Program-made: the position numbers and the translations under genes | The notes under the pieces: generated by a model | The model's input: the letters and a program-made list of their open reading frames with translations, nothing else | Told to the model about the DNA's origin: nothing | The model's database searches: none | Shown here: piece by piece, positions 52,615 through 60,837 of the stretch | Position numbering within the stretch: position 1 is the stretch's first letter | How the letters are laid out: every line of letters starts with the position of its first letter | From: an uncultured Caulobacter sp. | GTDB lineage: Bacteria > Pseudomonadota > Alphaproteobacteria > Caulobacterales > Caulobacteraceae | Assembly: GCF_937900395.1 (NCBI RefSeq) | Contig: NZ_CALCDX010000216.1 | Location: 1 to 64,000, forward strand | Length of the DNA: 64,000 nt | Direction of reading: 5' to 3'

Positions 52615-53304
52615 CTACTCGGCTAGGCGATACCCGACGCCCGGCTCGGTCAGGATCAGCTTTGGTTTGCCAGGATCATCTTCCAGCTTCTGCCGCAACT
52701 GCCCGACGAACACCCGCAGATACTGGGTGTCGTCGGCGTGGGCCGCGCCCCAGACGCTGACCAGAAGCTCCTTGTGCGTCAGCACCTTGCCCTGAGACAT
52801 CGCCAGGCGGCTCAGCAGGTCGAATTCCTTGGGCGACAGCTTCACCGGCTGGGCCGTCTTGCTCACGAGACGTCGGTCGAGATCGATCACCACGTCCCCG
52901 AGCGAAAGCGGCTCGGTCGGCCGCTTGACTGTGGTCGACTGTCTTAGCGCCACGCGCAGTCGCGCCAGCAACTCGCCGACGCCGAAGGGTTTCTCGACAT
53001 AGTCATTGGCGCCGCGGTCCAGCGCCTCGATCTTCTCGACCTCTCGATCGCGGGCCGAGAGGATCAGGATCGGTCCCCCGTAGAACGCCCGGGCCTTCTC
53101 GAGCACGTCCTTGCCGTCCATGTCGGGCAGACCGAGGTCGAGCACGACGGCGTCCGGCGACCACAGGGCTATGCCGCGCAGGCCCTCCTGGCCGCTGTCG
53201 GCCCGCAGCGCCTCGTAGCCCGCCGCGTCGAGCGCGGGCCCCAGGAACCGGTGGATCTGCGGCTCGTCGTCAATGACGAGGATGCGATGGCGGAGCGCGC
53301 TCAT
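52615..53304 (-). CDS. kdpE: KdpE response regulator
   Basis: A 229-residue OmpR-type regulator. The receiver domain has IDDEPQI, LDLGLPDMDG with the phospho-acceptor aspartate, and the lysine in VEKPFGVGELLARLR. The winged-helix output domain has LSPKEFDLLSRLAMSQGKVL and GVGYRLAE at the end. It activates kdp transcription when phosphorylated by KdpD. It starts seven bases after the kdpD stop and ends the operon. Confidence 0.95.
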   Translation of the reverse strand: MSALRHRILVIDDEPQIHRFLGPALDAAGYEALRADSGQEGLRGIALWSPDAVVLDLGLPDMDGKDVLEKARAFYGGPILILSARDREVEKIEALDRGANDYVEKPFGVGELLARLRVALRQSTTVKRPTEPLSLGDVVIDLDRRLVSKTAQPVKLSPKEFDLLSRLAMSQGKVLTHKELLVSVWGAAHADDTQYLRVFVGQLRQKLEDDPGKPKLILTEPGVGYRLAE

Positions 53305-53311
53305 GCCGACG

Positions 53312-55990
53312 TCATAGCAGATGGTGCGGCGTGGCGACGCCCTTCGGCAGACTGATCAGGATCCGCGTCCCCTTGCCGTCATGAATGGGGCTGGCGGCGG
53401 CGATGCGCCCGCCCAGCGCATCGATGAAACCCTTGGCGATCGACAGTCCCAGGCCCGCGCCCTGGCTACGATCGCTGGGCTCTTCCATCCGGCGGAACTT
53501 GTCGAAGACCCGCTCCAGCTCCGAGGGCGGGATGCCTCGTCCTTCATCCTCGATGCTGATCACCACATTCGAGCGGTCCTCGTACGCCGCCATCTCGATG
53601 CGGGCCTCGGGCGGGCTGTAGGCGATGGCGTTCTCCAGCACATTGACCACAACCTGTTCCAAGAGGCTGGCGTCGGCCTGGACCAGGGACAGTTCGCGCG
53701 GATAGTCGCGGGTCAGCGCGCGTCCGCCCAGTCGGCGGGAGACGCGATCGGCGGCGGCGTTGAGGACGTCGCGCACGTCGATCCAGTCGGTCCTTAGCCG
53801 CAAGGCGCCGCCTTCGATGCGGGTCATGTCCAGCAGGTTGGCGACATAGCGGTTCAGCCGCTCGGCCTCCTCGCGAATACTGACGACGAGATCCTCACGC
53901 ACCGGCTTGGTCAGCTTGTCGCCGTAGTCGATCAGCGTGGTCGAAGCGCCCAGCACGGTCGAGAGCGGGGTGCGCAGGTCGTGGCTGACCGAGTTCATCA
54001 GGGCCGAGCGGAAACGGTCGGCGCGGCGGAGCGTCTCGGCCTCGACCGCCTCGGACGCCAGCTGCGAACGCTCCAGCGCCACCGCCCCCTGCTCCAGCAA
54101 AGCCAGCACCAAGCGCTCGTGATCCGAGCCTGGTGGCGTGGCGCCGGCCTCGACGCCGGCCACGCCAGTACGGGCCCTCACGCCGTCCATCGGCCAGAAC
54201 GTCCAGCGCGCCTGGGGCAGGGTCCCTGTCCCGAAGCCGGCGGGCTCGCCCTTCTCCCAGGCCCAGCGGGCGGCCGCCATCTGGGCGGCGTCGAGCGGCT
54301 CGACATTAGGCGAGCCGAAAGCCGGCGCGATCTCGTCACCTTCCGGCAGCAACACTAGGGATCGACCGCCGGCCGCGGCCGAAATCTGCTCGGCTAGGGC
54401 TCGGGCCACGGCGTCTCGCCCCGTCGCCGCCGAAAGCGTGCGGCTGGCGGCCAGCAGGGTCGTCACGGCGGCGGCGCGGCGTTGGGAGCCCAGCGCCTGG
54501 TCTCGCACACGGCCAGCCAAGCCGCCCGACGCCAGCGCGACGGCCCAGAACACCACTAGCGTTATGAAGTCCGTGGGCGCGCCGATCGCCAGGCTGTAGC
54601 GGGGCTCGAGGAACAGATAGTTGTAGACGAAGAAGGCCACGGTGGCCGCCGCGAGCGCGGGACGCAGACCATGCAGCACGCCCGCCGCCAGCACCGCGGC
54701 CAGGAAGATCATCCCCAGGTCGACGCGATCGAAGGTGACGTCAAGTCCCCAGGCCGCCAGGGTGGCGGCGGCGATGAACAACGCCCCCACCGCATAGCCC
54801 TGCCAGCGCCCCAATCCCAGCGGCCTCGACGGTCTGTCCTCGCGCTCGTGCGCGGCCTCCGTCACGACGTGCACCGCCACGCCCCGGGCCTCGCGCAACA
54901 AGGCGGTGGCGAGGGAGCGTCCGAGCAACTGGCGCCAGCGGCTCTCGACCGACTTGCCGATCACGATCTGCGTGACGTTGTGACGGCGGGCGTAGGCCAT
55001 CACCGTATCGACGATGTCGCCGCCGGTGAGGGCCACAGTCGCGCCGCCCAGTTGCTCGGCCAGGCGGTAGGCTTCGCGCAGCCGCGCGGTGTCCCCGTCC
55101 TTGGCCAACGGCCGGTCGGTCCGCTCGACGTGGGCGACGATCCACGGCGCGTCCATCATCATGTCCGACAAACGCCGCCCTGCTCGCACCAGGGTGGCGG
55201 CCATCGCATCGCCGCTGACCAGGACCAGGATCCGCTCGCCGGCGGCCCAAGGGCCCTCGACGCCCTTCTCGCGCATGGTGGCGACCAGCTGGTCGTCCAC
55301 CGTCTGGGCGGCCCGGCGCAGAGCCAGCTCGCGCAGGGCGGTGAGGTTCTCGACCTTGAAAAAGTTGTCCGCCGCCAGACGGGCCGTCTCGGGCACGTAG
55401 ACCTTGCCCGCCGCCATCCGCTCGCGCAGTTCGCTCGGCGTGATGTCGACCAGCTCGATGTCGTCGGCGCGGGAGAGGGCGCTGTCGGGGACGGTCTCGC
55501 GCTGGCGAACGCCGGTGATGCGCTGAACAACGTCGACTAGGCTCTCCAGATGCTGGACGTTCAGCGTGGTCCAGACATCGACGCCGGCGGCCAGCAGCTC
55601 CTCGACGTCCTGCCAGCGTTTTGGATGGCGCGAGCCGATGGCGTTGGAGTGGGCGTATTCGTCAACCAGCAGGATCTTCGGCTTGCGCGCCAGGGCCGCG
55701 TCGATGTCGAACTCCATCTGGACGCGGCCGCGATGCTCGATGGGCTTGCGCGGCAGGACCTCCATGCCGCGCAGCAGGCTTTCCGTCTCGCGCCGGCCGT
55801 GGGTCTCGACGACGCCGATCAGCACGTCGGCGCCCTCGGCCTTCCGGCGGCGGGCGGCGCGCAACATCTCGTAGGTCTTGCCCACGCCCGGCGCCATGCC
55901 CAGAAACACCTTGAGGCGCCCCCGGCGCGCCTTGTTGGCGGCGGCCAGGAGCGCCTCGGGGTCCGGACGTTTCGGTTCGTCAGCGGGCAC
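53312..55990 (-). CDS. kdpD: KdpD potassium-limitation sensor kinase
   Basis: An 892-residue sensor kinase. The N-terminal KdpD domain has the Walker A motif GMAPGVGKTYEML (about residues 29-41). It is followed by a universal-stress-protein-like domain, four closely spaced membrane helices (about residues 400-500), a GAF-like segment, the H-box SVSHDLRTPLSTVLG and ATPase motifs DEGRGIPP and GAGLGLSIAKG. The frame remains open far upstream across kdpC and kdpB, but the proper start is GTG at 55990, which overlaps the kdpC stop as TAGTG. Confidence 0.95.
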   Translation of the reverse strand: MPADEPKRPDPEALLAAANKARRGRLKVFLGMAPGVGKTYEMLRAARRRKAEGADVLIGVVETHGRRETESLLRGMEVLPRKPIEHRGRVQMEFDIDAALARKPKILLVDEYAHSNAIGSRHPKRWQDVEELLAAGVDVWTTLNVQHLESLVDVVQRITGVRQRETVPDSALSRADDIELVDITPSELRERMAAGKVYVPETARLAADNFFKVENLTALRELALRRAAQTVDDQLVATMREKGVEGPWAAGERILVLVSGDAMAATLVRAGRRLSDMMMDAPWIVAHVERTDRPLAKDGDTARLREAYRLAEQLGGATVALTGGDIVDTVMAYARRHNVTQIVIGKSVESRWRQLLGRSLATALLREARGVAVHVVTEAAHEREDRPSRPLGLGRWQGYAVGALFIAAATLAAWGLDVTFDRVDLGMIFLAAVLAAGVLHGLRPALAAATVAFFVYNYLFLEPRYSLAIGAPTDFITLVVFWAVALASGGLAGRVRDQALGSQRRAAAVTTLLAASRTLSAATGRDAVARALAEQISAAAGGRSLVLLPEGDEIAPAFGSPNVEPLDAAQMAAARWAWEKGEPAGFGTGTLPQARWTFWPMDGVRARTGVAGVEAGATPPGSDHERLVLALLEQGAVALERSQLASEAVEAETLRRADRFRSALMNSVSHDLRTPLSTVLGASTTLIDYGDKLTKPVREDLVVSIREEAERLNRYVANLLDMTRIEGGALRLRTDWIDVRDVLNAAADRVSRRLGGRALTRDYPRELSLVQADASLLEQVVVNVLENAIAYSPPEARIEMAAYEDRSNVVISIEDEGRGIPPSELERVFDKFRRMEEPSDRSQGAGLGLSIAKGFIDALGGRIAAASPIHDGKGTRILISLPKGVATPHHLL

Positions 55991-56568
55991 TAGCCGCCTT
56001 TCGGAAAGCGAGCGTCGAGCGCCCGGTTGAGAGCTAGCACGTTGACGCGCGGCCGGCCGATGAAGCCCAGCAGCGGCCGCTCGACCTGAGCGTCGATCAG
56101 CGCCGCGACCTGGTCGATTGGAACGCCGCGCTCGACAGCCACACGCGGCGCCTGGAAGCGGGCGTTGGCCGGCGAGATGTCGGGGTCGAGGCCCGAGGCC
56201 GAAGCGGTGACGGCGTCGGCGGGGATGACCGCGCCGGGGTTCTCGGCGCGCAGCGCGGCGGCGTCGGTCTTCTCCCGCGCGATCAGCTTGTCGTTCAGCG
56301 GCCCCATGTTGGAGCCGCTGGAGGCCGTGGCGTCGTAGCCGTTCCCCGCCGCCGAGGGACGGCCGTGGAAGTATTCGGGCTTGGCGAAGGCCTGGCCAAT
56401 CAGGGCTGAGCCGATGACCTTGCCGTCCGCGTCGCGGACCAGGCTGCCGTTGGCCTGGGCGGGGAAGGCAGCCTGGGCTACGCCGGTGACGGCCAGAGGA
56501 TAGGCCAGGCCCAGCAGGGCGGTGAACAGGCCCATTGAAACCAGGGCCGGACGAAGATGCGAAAGCAT
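55990..56568 (-). CDS. kdpC: KdpC subunit of the potassium-transporting ATPase
   Basis: A 192-residue protein with one N-terminal membrane helix and the KdpC segments GSALIGQAFAKPEYFHGRPSA, DAVTASASGLDPDIS and NARFQAPRVA. It stabilises the KdpFABC complex and affects potassium affinity. Its stop overlaps the kdpD GTG start. Confidence 0.96.
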   Translation of the reverse strand: MLSHLRPALVSMGLFTALLGLAYPLAVTGVAQAAFPAQANGSLVRDADGKVIGSALIGQAFAKPEYFHGRPSAAGNGYDATASSGSNMGPLNDKLIAREKTDAAALRAENPGAVIPADAVTASASGLDPDISPANARFQAPRVAVERGVPIDQVAALIDAQVERPLLGFIGRPRVNVLALNRALDARFPKGG

Positions 56569-56595
56569 GACGGATGACTCTCCGAGGACTCGTGT

Positions 56596-58656
56596 TTACG
56601 CCAGACCCAGGGCCGAGACCACGAGATCGATCAGCTTGATGCCGACGAACGGCGCGATCAGGCCGCCTAGGCCGTAGAGGGTCAGGTTGCGCGACAGCAG
56701 CTTGCCGGCGCCGACGGCGCGGTACTTCACGCCCTTCAGGGCCAGCGGGATCAGGGCGACGATCACCAGGGCGTTGAAGATCACCGCCGACAGGATGGCG
56801 CTCTGCGGGCTGTGCAGCTTCATCACGTTCAGCGCGCCCAGGGCCGGCAGCGACACCACGAACATCGCCGGGATGATGGCGAAGTACTTGGCCACGTCGT
56901 TGGCGATCGAGAAGGTCGTCAGGGCGCCGCGGGTGATCAGCATCTGCTTGCCGACCTCGACGATCTCGATGACCTTGGTGGGATCGCTGTCGAGATCGAC
57001 CATGTTGCCGGCCTCGCGGGCGGCCTGGGCGCCGGTCTGCATGGCGACGCCGACGTCGGCCTGGGCGAGCGCGGGCGCATCGTTGGCGCCGTCGCCACAC
57101 ATGGCCACCAGGCGGCCCTTGCCCTGCTCTTCCCGGATCAGCCGCAGCTTGTCCTCGGGCGTCGCCTCGGCCAGGAAGTCGTCGACCCCGGCTTCGGAGG
57201 CGATGGCCGCGGCGGTCACCGGGTTGTCGCCGGTGATCATCACCGTGCGCAGGCCCATGCGGCGCAGGTCGGCGAAGCGTTCCTTCACGCCGGGTTTGAC
57301 GACGTCCTTCAGGTGGATGACGCCTACCAGGACGCCATCTTCGCTGACCGCCAGCGGGGTCCCGCCCGCGCGAGCGATACGGTCGATGGCGGCGGTCAGC
57401 TCGACCGGTATGCTTTTGGGCTCCAGCGCCAGCGAACGGTAGACGGCGTCGACCGCGCCCTTGCGCCAACTGCGGCCGTCGTGATCCAGGCCCGACTGAC
57501 GGGTCTGGGCCGTGAACGGAATCGAGGTCGCGCCTTCGGGCGGCTCGACGGTCAGGCCGGCGTTACGGGCCAGTTCGACGATCGAGCGGCCTTCCGGCGT
57601 CTCGTCGGCCAGCGAGGCCATCAGGGCCGCCTTCATCGCCGTGTCCGGACGCACGCCCGGCGCTGGGATGACCTCGGTGGCCATGCGGTTGCCGAAGGTG
57701 ATGGTGCCGGTCTTGTCCAGCAACAGGGTGTCGACGTCGCCCGCCGCCTCGACCGCGCGGCCGGAGGTCGCCAGGACGTTGACCTTCAGCAGCCGGTCCA
57801 TGCCGGCGATGCCGACGGCCGAGAGCAGGCCGCCGATGGTGGTCGGGATCAAGGTGATGAACAGCGCGCCCAGCACCAGCGGGTCCAAGGCCACGCCCGA
57901 GAACTTGCCCAAGCCCAGCAGGGTCACCACCGCGATCAGGAAGATCAGGGTCAGGCCAGCCAGCAGCACGGCCAGGGCGATCTCGTTCGGCGTCTTGCGA
58001 CGGTCCGCGCCTTCGACCATGGCGATCATGCGGTCGAGGAAGGTCGAGCCAGCCTCGGCGGTGACGCGAACCTTGATCCAGTCGGAGACCACGGTGGTGC
58101 CGCCGGTGACGGCCGAGCGGTCGCCGCCGCTCTCGCGAATGACGGGGGCGCTTTCGCCGGTGATGGCCGCCTCGTTGACACTGGCCATGCCCTCGATGAT
58201 CTCGCCGTCGGTCGGGATCACGTCGCCGGCCTCGACCAGGATCACCTCGCCCATGCCCAGTTTGTGGGCCGGGGTCGGAATCCATGTGCCGGTCTTCGGA
58301 TCGATAATCAGCTTGGCCTTGGTCGTCACGCGGGTGGCGCGAAGGCTGTCGGCGGCCGCCTTGCCCCGCCCCTCGGCGACGCTTTCGGCGAGGTTGGCGA
58401 ACAGCACCGTGGCCCACAGCCAGACGGCGACCTGGATGGCGAAGCCCGACGCCTGGTGAGCCGCCACGGCGGCGACCGCCGAGACGGTCGACAGCAGCGC
58501 CACCAGCCAGGTGGCGAAGATCACCGGATTGCCGGTCAGCTTGCGCGGATCGAGCTTGAGGAACGCCTCCTTGGCCGCGCGGGCCAGGACGGCGCTGGAG
58601 AGGCCGCCGGCCAGGGCGCGTCGGCCATGATCGGCATGGATGTCTATCGAACTCAT
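56596..58656 (-). CDS. kdpB: KdpB catalytic P-type ATPase subunit
   Basis: A 686-residue P-type ATPase subunit that powers potassium uptake. Motifs include ITGESAPVIRE in the actuator domain, the phosphorylation site LLDKTGTITFGN, MITGDNPVTA and MCGDGANDAPAL. The ATG at 58656 gives the normal N-terminus (HADHGRRALAG...); the frame is open further upstream through kdpA, which is rejected. Gene order and spacing (11 bases after kdpA) are standard. Confidence 0.97.
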   Translation of the reverse strand: MSSIDIHADHGRRALAGGLSSAVLARAAKEAFLKLDPRKLTGNPVIFATWLVALLSTVSAVAAVAAHQASGFAIQVAVWLWATVLFANLAESVAEGRGKAAADSLRATRVTTKAKLIIDPKTGTWIPTPAHKLGMGEVILVEAGDVIPTDGEIIEGMASVNEAAITGESAPVIRESGGDRSAVTGGTTVVSDWIKVRVTAEAGSTFLDRMIAMVEGADRRKTPNEIALAVLLAGLTLIFLIAVVTLLGLGKFSGVALDPLVLGALFITLIPTTIGGLLSAVGIAGMDRLLKVNVLATSGRAVEAAGDVDTLLLDKTGTITFGNRMATEVIPAPGVRPDTAMKAALMASLADETPEGRSIVELARNAGLTVEPPEGATSIPFTAQTRQSGLDHDGRSWRKGAVDAVYRSLALEPKSIPVELTAAIDRIARAGGTPLAVSEDGVLVGVIHLKDVVKPGVKERFADLRRMGLRTVMITGDNPVTAAAIASEAGVDDFLAEATPEDKLRLIREEQGKGRLVAMCGDGANDAPALAQADVGVAMQTGAQAAREAGNMVDLDSDPTKVIEIVEVGKQMLITRGALTTFSIANDVAKYFAIIPAMFVVSLPALGALNVMKLHSPQSAILSAVIFNALVIVALIPLALKGVKYRAVGAGKLLSRNLTLYGLGGLIAPFVGIKLIDLVVSALGLA

Positions 58657-58667
58657 GGGATCACCAC

Positions 58668-60380
58668 TCAGCGGAGGGCCGCGACCGCGCCGAGCGCTTG
58701 GAAGTGCTCGACGATCGGTCCCAGCGCCATCGCGGGGAAGAATTGCAGGCCGCCCAGGATCAGGATCACCCCGATCAGGAGGCCGACGAAGAGGCCGCCG
58801 TCGGTCGGCAGCGTGCCGGCGGTGGGGGCGAGCTTGGGCTTGGCCGCCAGGTTGCCGGCGATGGCCAGCACCGCGACGATCGGCAAGAAGCGGCCCATCG
58901 CCATGGCGATCCCCAGCGTCACGTCCCACCAGGGCGCATTGGCGGTCAGGCCCGCGAAGGCGGAGCCGTTGTTGGCCGTCCCTGAGACATAGGCGTAGAG
59001 GATCTCCGACAGGCCGTGCGGGCCGCTGTGCATCAGGCCCTTCAGCGCCTCGGGCAGCACGGCGGCCAGGCCTGAGAAGCCCAGCATCGACAGCGGGATG
59101 ATCACCACCGCCAGGATCGAGAACTGGATCTCGCGGGCCTCGACCTTTTTGCCGAGGTACTCGGGCGTACGGCCGACCATCAGCCCGGCGACGAACACCG
59201 ACAGCAAGGCCATGACGACCATGATGGCGACGCCCGAGCCGATGCCGCCGGGCAGGATCTCGCCCAGCTGCATCAGGAACATGGCGATGCCGCCGCCCAG
59301 GGGCATCAGGCTGGAATGCATGCCGTTGACCGAGCCGTTCGAGGCGCCGGTGGTCATGGCGACCCACGCGGCCGTGGCGGGCGCGCCGAAGCGGACCTCC
59401 TTGCCCTCCATGTTCACCGAGGCGTCGACCTTGGCGGCGACCTGGGCAGGGGGGGCCTGGGTCTCCGTCGCGTAGACGCCCGCCGCCCCGGCGAACAGCA
59501 GCACGAAGGCGGCGATGACCAGAGCGCGAACGTCCTTCTTGGCCAGCACCATGCGACCGAAGGCGAAGAAGGCCGCCCAGCCCAGGGTGTTGATCGAGAC
59601 CGCCGTGATCAGGTTGGTCAGCGGCGTTGGGTTCTCGAAGGGATGGGCCGAGTTGGCGTTGAAGATCCCGCCGCCGTTGATGCCCAGCATCTTGATCGCC
59701 TCCTGAGAGGCCACGGCGTAGAGCGAGATCTTCTGGTCGGCGCCCTCGAGCGTATGGGCGGTGACGCTAGCGGCCAGGGTCTGCGGCAGCCCCAGGGCGA
59801 CCAGGACGATCGCGACCACGAACGCCAGCGGCAGCAGCAGGTAGAGCGTCGTGCGGATCAGGTCGGCCCAGAAGTTGCCGACGCCCTCCCCGCGATTGGC
59901 GACGAACGCCCGCGCGAGAGCCGCCGCGACGGTCGCGCCAGTGGCGGCCGAGACGAAGTTCTGCACCGTCAGCACGAGCATCTGACTGAGCGTCGACATC
60001 GTGCTCTCGCCCGCATAGCTCTGCCAGTTGGTGTTAGTGACGAAGCTGATCGCCGTGTTGAACGACAGGTGCCCCGAAAGCCCGGGGAAGCCCTGCGGGT
60101 TCAACGGCAAGACGCCCTGCAAGCGCAGCACCGCGTAGACGAAGATGAAGCCGACCAGATTGAAGGCCAACAGAGCCAGGGCGTAGGCGTGCCAGCTCTG
60201 GCTCTTGGTCGGATCAACGCCGCAGGCCTTGTAGAATAGGCCCTCAACCGGACGCATCACGGGGTCGAGGAAGGTTTTCTCGCCGTTCCAGACGCGCGAA
60301 AGAAAGACACCCAGCGGCCAGCCGATGGCGACCGCTAGGCCGAGGGTGAGGGCGATCTCCGCCCATCCTTGCCATGTCAT
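58668..60380 (-). CDS. kdpA: KdpA potassium-binding and translocating subunit
   Basis: A 570-residue membrane protein with ten or so helices and the pore-loop sequences of KdpA, including SFVTNTNWQSYAGE, NGGGIFNANSAHPFENPTPL, GASNGSVNGMHSSL and GTANNGSAFAGL. It provides the selective potassium pathway of the high-affinity KdpFABC pump. It begins 13 bases after the kdpF stop. Confidence 0.97.
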   Translation of the reverse strand: MTWQGWAEIALTLGLAVAIGWPLGVFLSRVWNGEKTFLDPVMRPVEGLFYKACGVDPTKSQSWHAYALALLAFNLVGFIFVYAVLRLQGVLPLNPQGFPGLSGHLSFNTAISFVTNTNWQSYAGESTMSTLSQMLVLTVQNFVSAATGATVAAALARAFVANRGEGVGNFWADLIRTTLYLLLPLAFVVAIVLVALGLPQTLAASVTAHTLEGADQKISLYAVASQEAIKMLGINGGGIFNANSAHPFENPTPLTNLITAVSINTLGWAAFFAFGRMVLAKKDVRALVIAAFVLLFAGAAGVYATETQAPPAQVAAKVDASVNMEGKEVRFGAPATAAWVAMTTGASNGSVNGMHSSLMPLGGGIAMFLMQLGEILPGGIGSGVAIMVVMALLSVFVAGLMVGRTPEYLGKKVEAREIQFSILAVVIIPLSMLGFSGLAAVLPEALKGLMHSGPHGLSEILYAYVSGTANNGSAFAGLTANAPWWDVTLGIAMAMGRFLPIVAVLAIAGNLAAKPKLAPTAGTLPTDGGLFVGLLIGVILILGGLQFFPAMALGPIVEHFQALGAVAALR

Positions 60381-60392
60381 GGAAGTTGTCCG

Positions 60393-60479
60393 TCAGAACT
60401 TGTCGGGTCGCAGCATCGCCGCGACCATGTAGCCAGCGATCACGATCGCGCCGGCGCCCCACAGGATGTTCACGAACAT
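60393..60479 (-). CDS. kdpF: KdpF small subunit
   Basis: A 28-residue single-helix protein (MFVNILWGAGAIVIAGYMVA..., ending LRPDKF). The P-D-K-F ending after one helix and the place directly before kdpA identify KdpF, a lipid-like stabiliser of the pump. Its ATG comes two bases after the stop of another tiny gene. Confidence 0.92.
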   Translation of the reverse strand: MFVNILWGAGAIVIAGYMVAAMLRPDKF

Positions 60480-60481
60480 CG

Positions 60482-60565
60482 TCAGACGCGCCTCAGCGCG
60501 GCGACGAAAGCGCCGAACAGGGCGAACAAGCCCAAGGCCAGCGCCCCATAGAGAAGATCAGCCAT
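60482..60565 (-). CDS. 27-residue membrane peptide at the head of the kdp operon
   Basis: A tiny gene starting MADLLYGALALGLFALFGAF and ending AALRRV: one hydrophobic helix with a positively charged tail. A strong AAGGAGG ribosome site lies eight bases before the ATG, and the stop is two bases from the kdpF start, so it is probably translated and coupled. It is not KdpF; it may be a second small stabilising or regulatory subunit. I know similar short ORFs ahead of kdpF in related bacteria only as uncharacterised. Confidence 0.7.
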   Translation of the reverse strand: MADLLYGALALGLFALFGAFVAALRRV

Positions 60566-60638
60566 CAAGGCCTCCTTAGTGTTGGAGGCCAGGGACCATG
60601 AAGGCGCGTAAAGGCGCGATGCGGAAGAGCGGGCGGCG

Positions 60639-60656
60639 TATAAGGATTGCATAAAG
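60639..60656 (-). promoter_or_regulatory. Candidate KdpE operator of the kdp operon
   Basis: On the minus strand the sequence reads CTTTATGCAATCCTTATA, a direct repeat of a TTTAT/CTTATA half-site similar to the T-rich tandem repeat bound by KdpE in enterobacteria. It lies 74-91 bases before the first small ORF. Apart from this I see no gene in the 272 bases between the operon and the divergent receptor gene. Confidence 0.55.
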
Positions 60657-60837
60657 ACGACCCAGTCGACCGGGACGCCCGCTGCCCTCCCTGGCCGATC
60701 GCAACGGCGTGCGCGCCCATTCAGAAATCCCAGTCACGCTTTGAAGCCTTCTGGGTTTGCGCCTCCTGAAAAAACCTATCAGATAAATAGGATTTCGGGA
60801 CTCAGACGAGGCGTAAGCCCGCGGGTTCTTCGGGGGC

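Noticed and set aside
53312..57469. An apparent 1385-codon KdpD with a long N-terminal extension
   Set aside because: The extension is an out-of-frame reading of kdpC and kdpB. The true kdpD starts at the GTG overlapping the kdpC stop.
56596..59367. An apparent 923-codon KdpB fusion
   Set aside because: The extra N-terminal part is kdpA read in another frame. The normal KdpB start lies at 58656.
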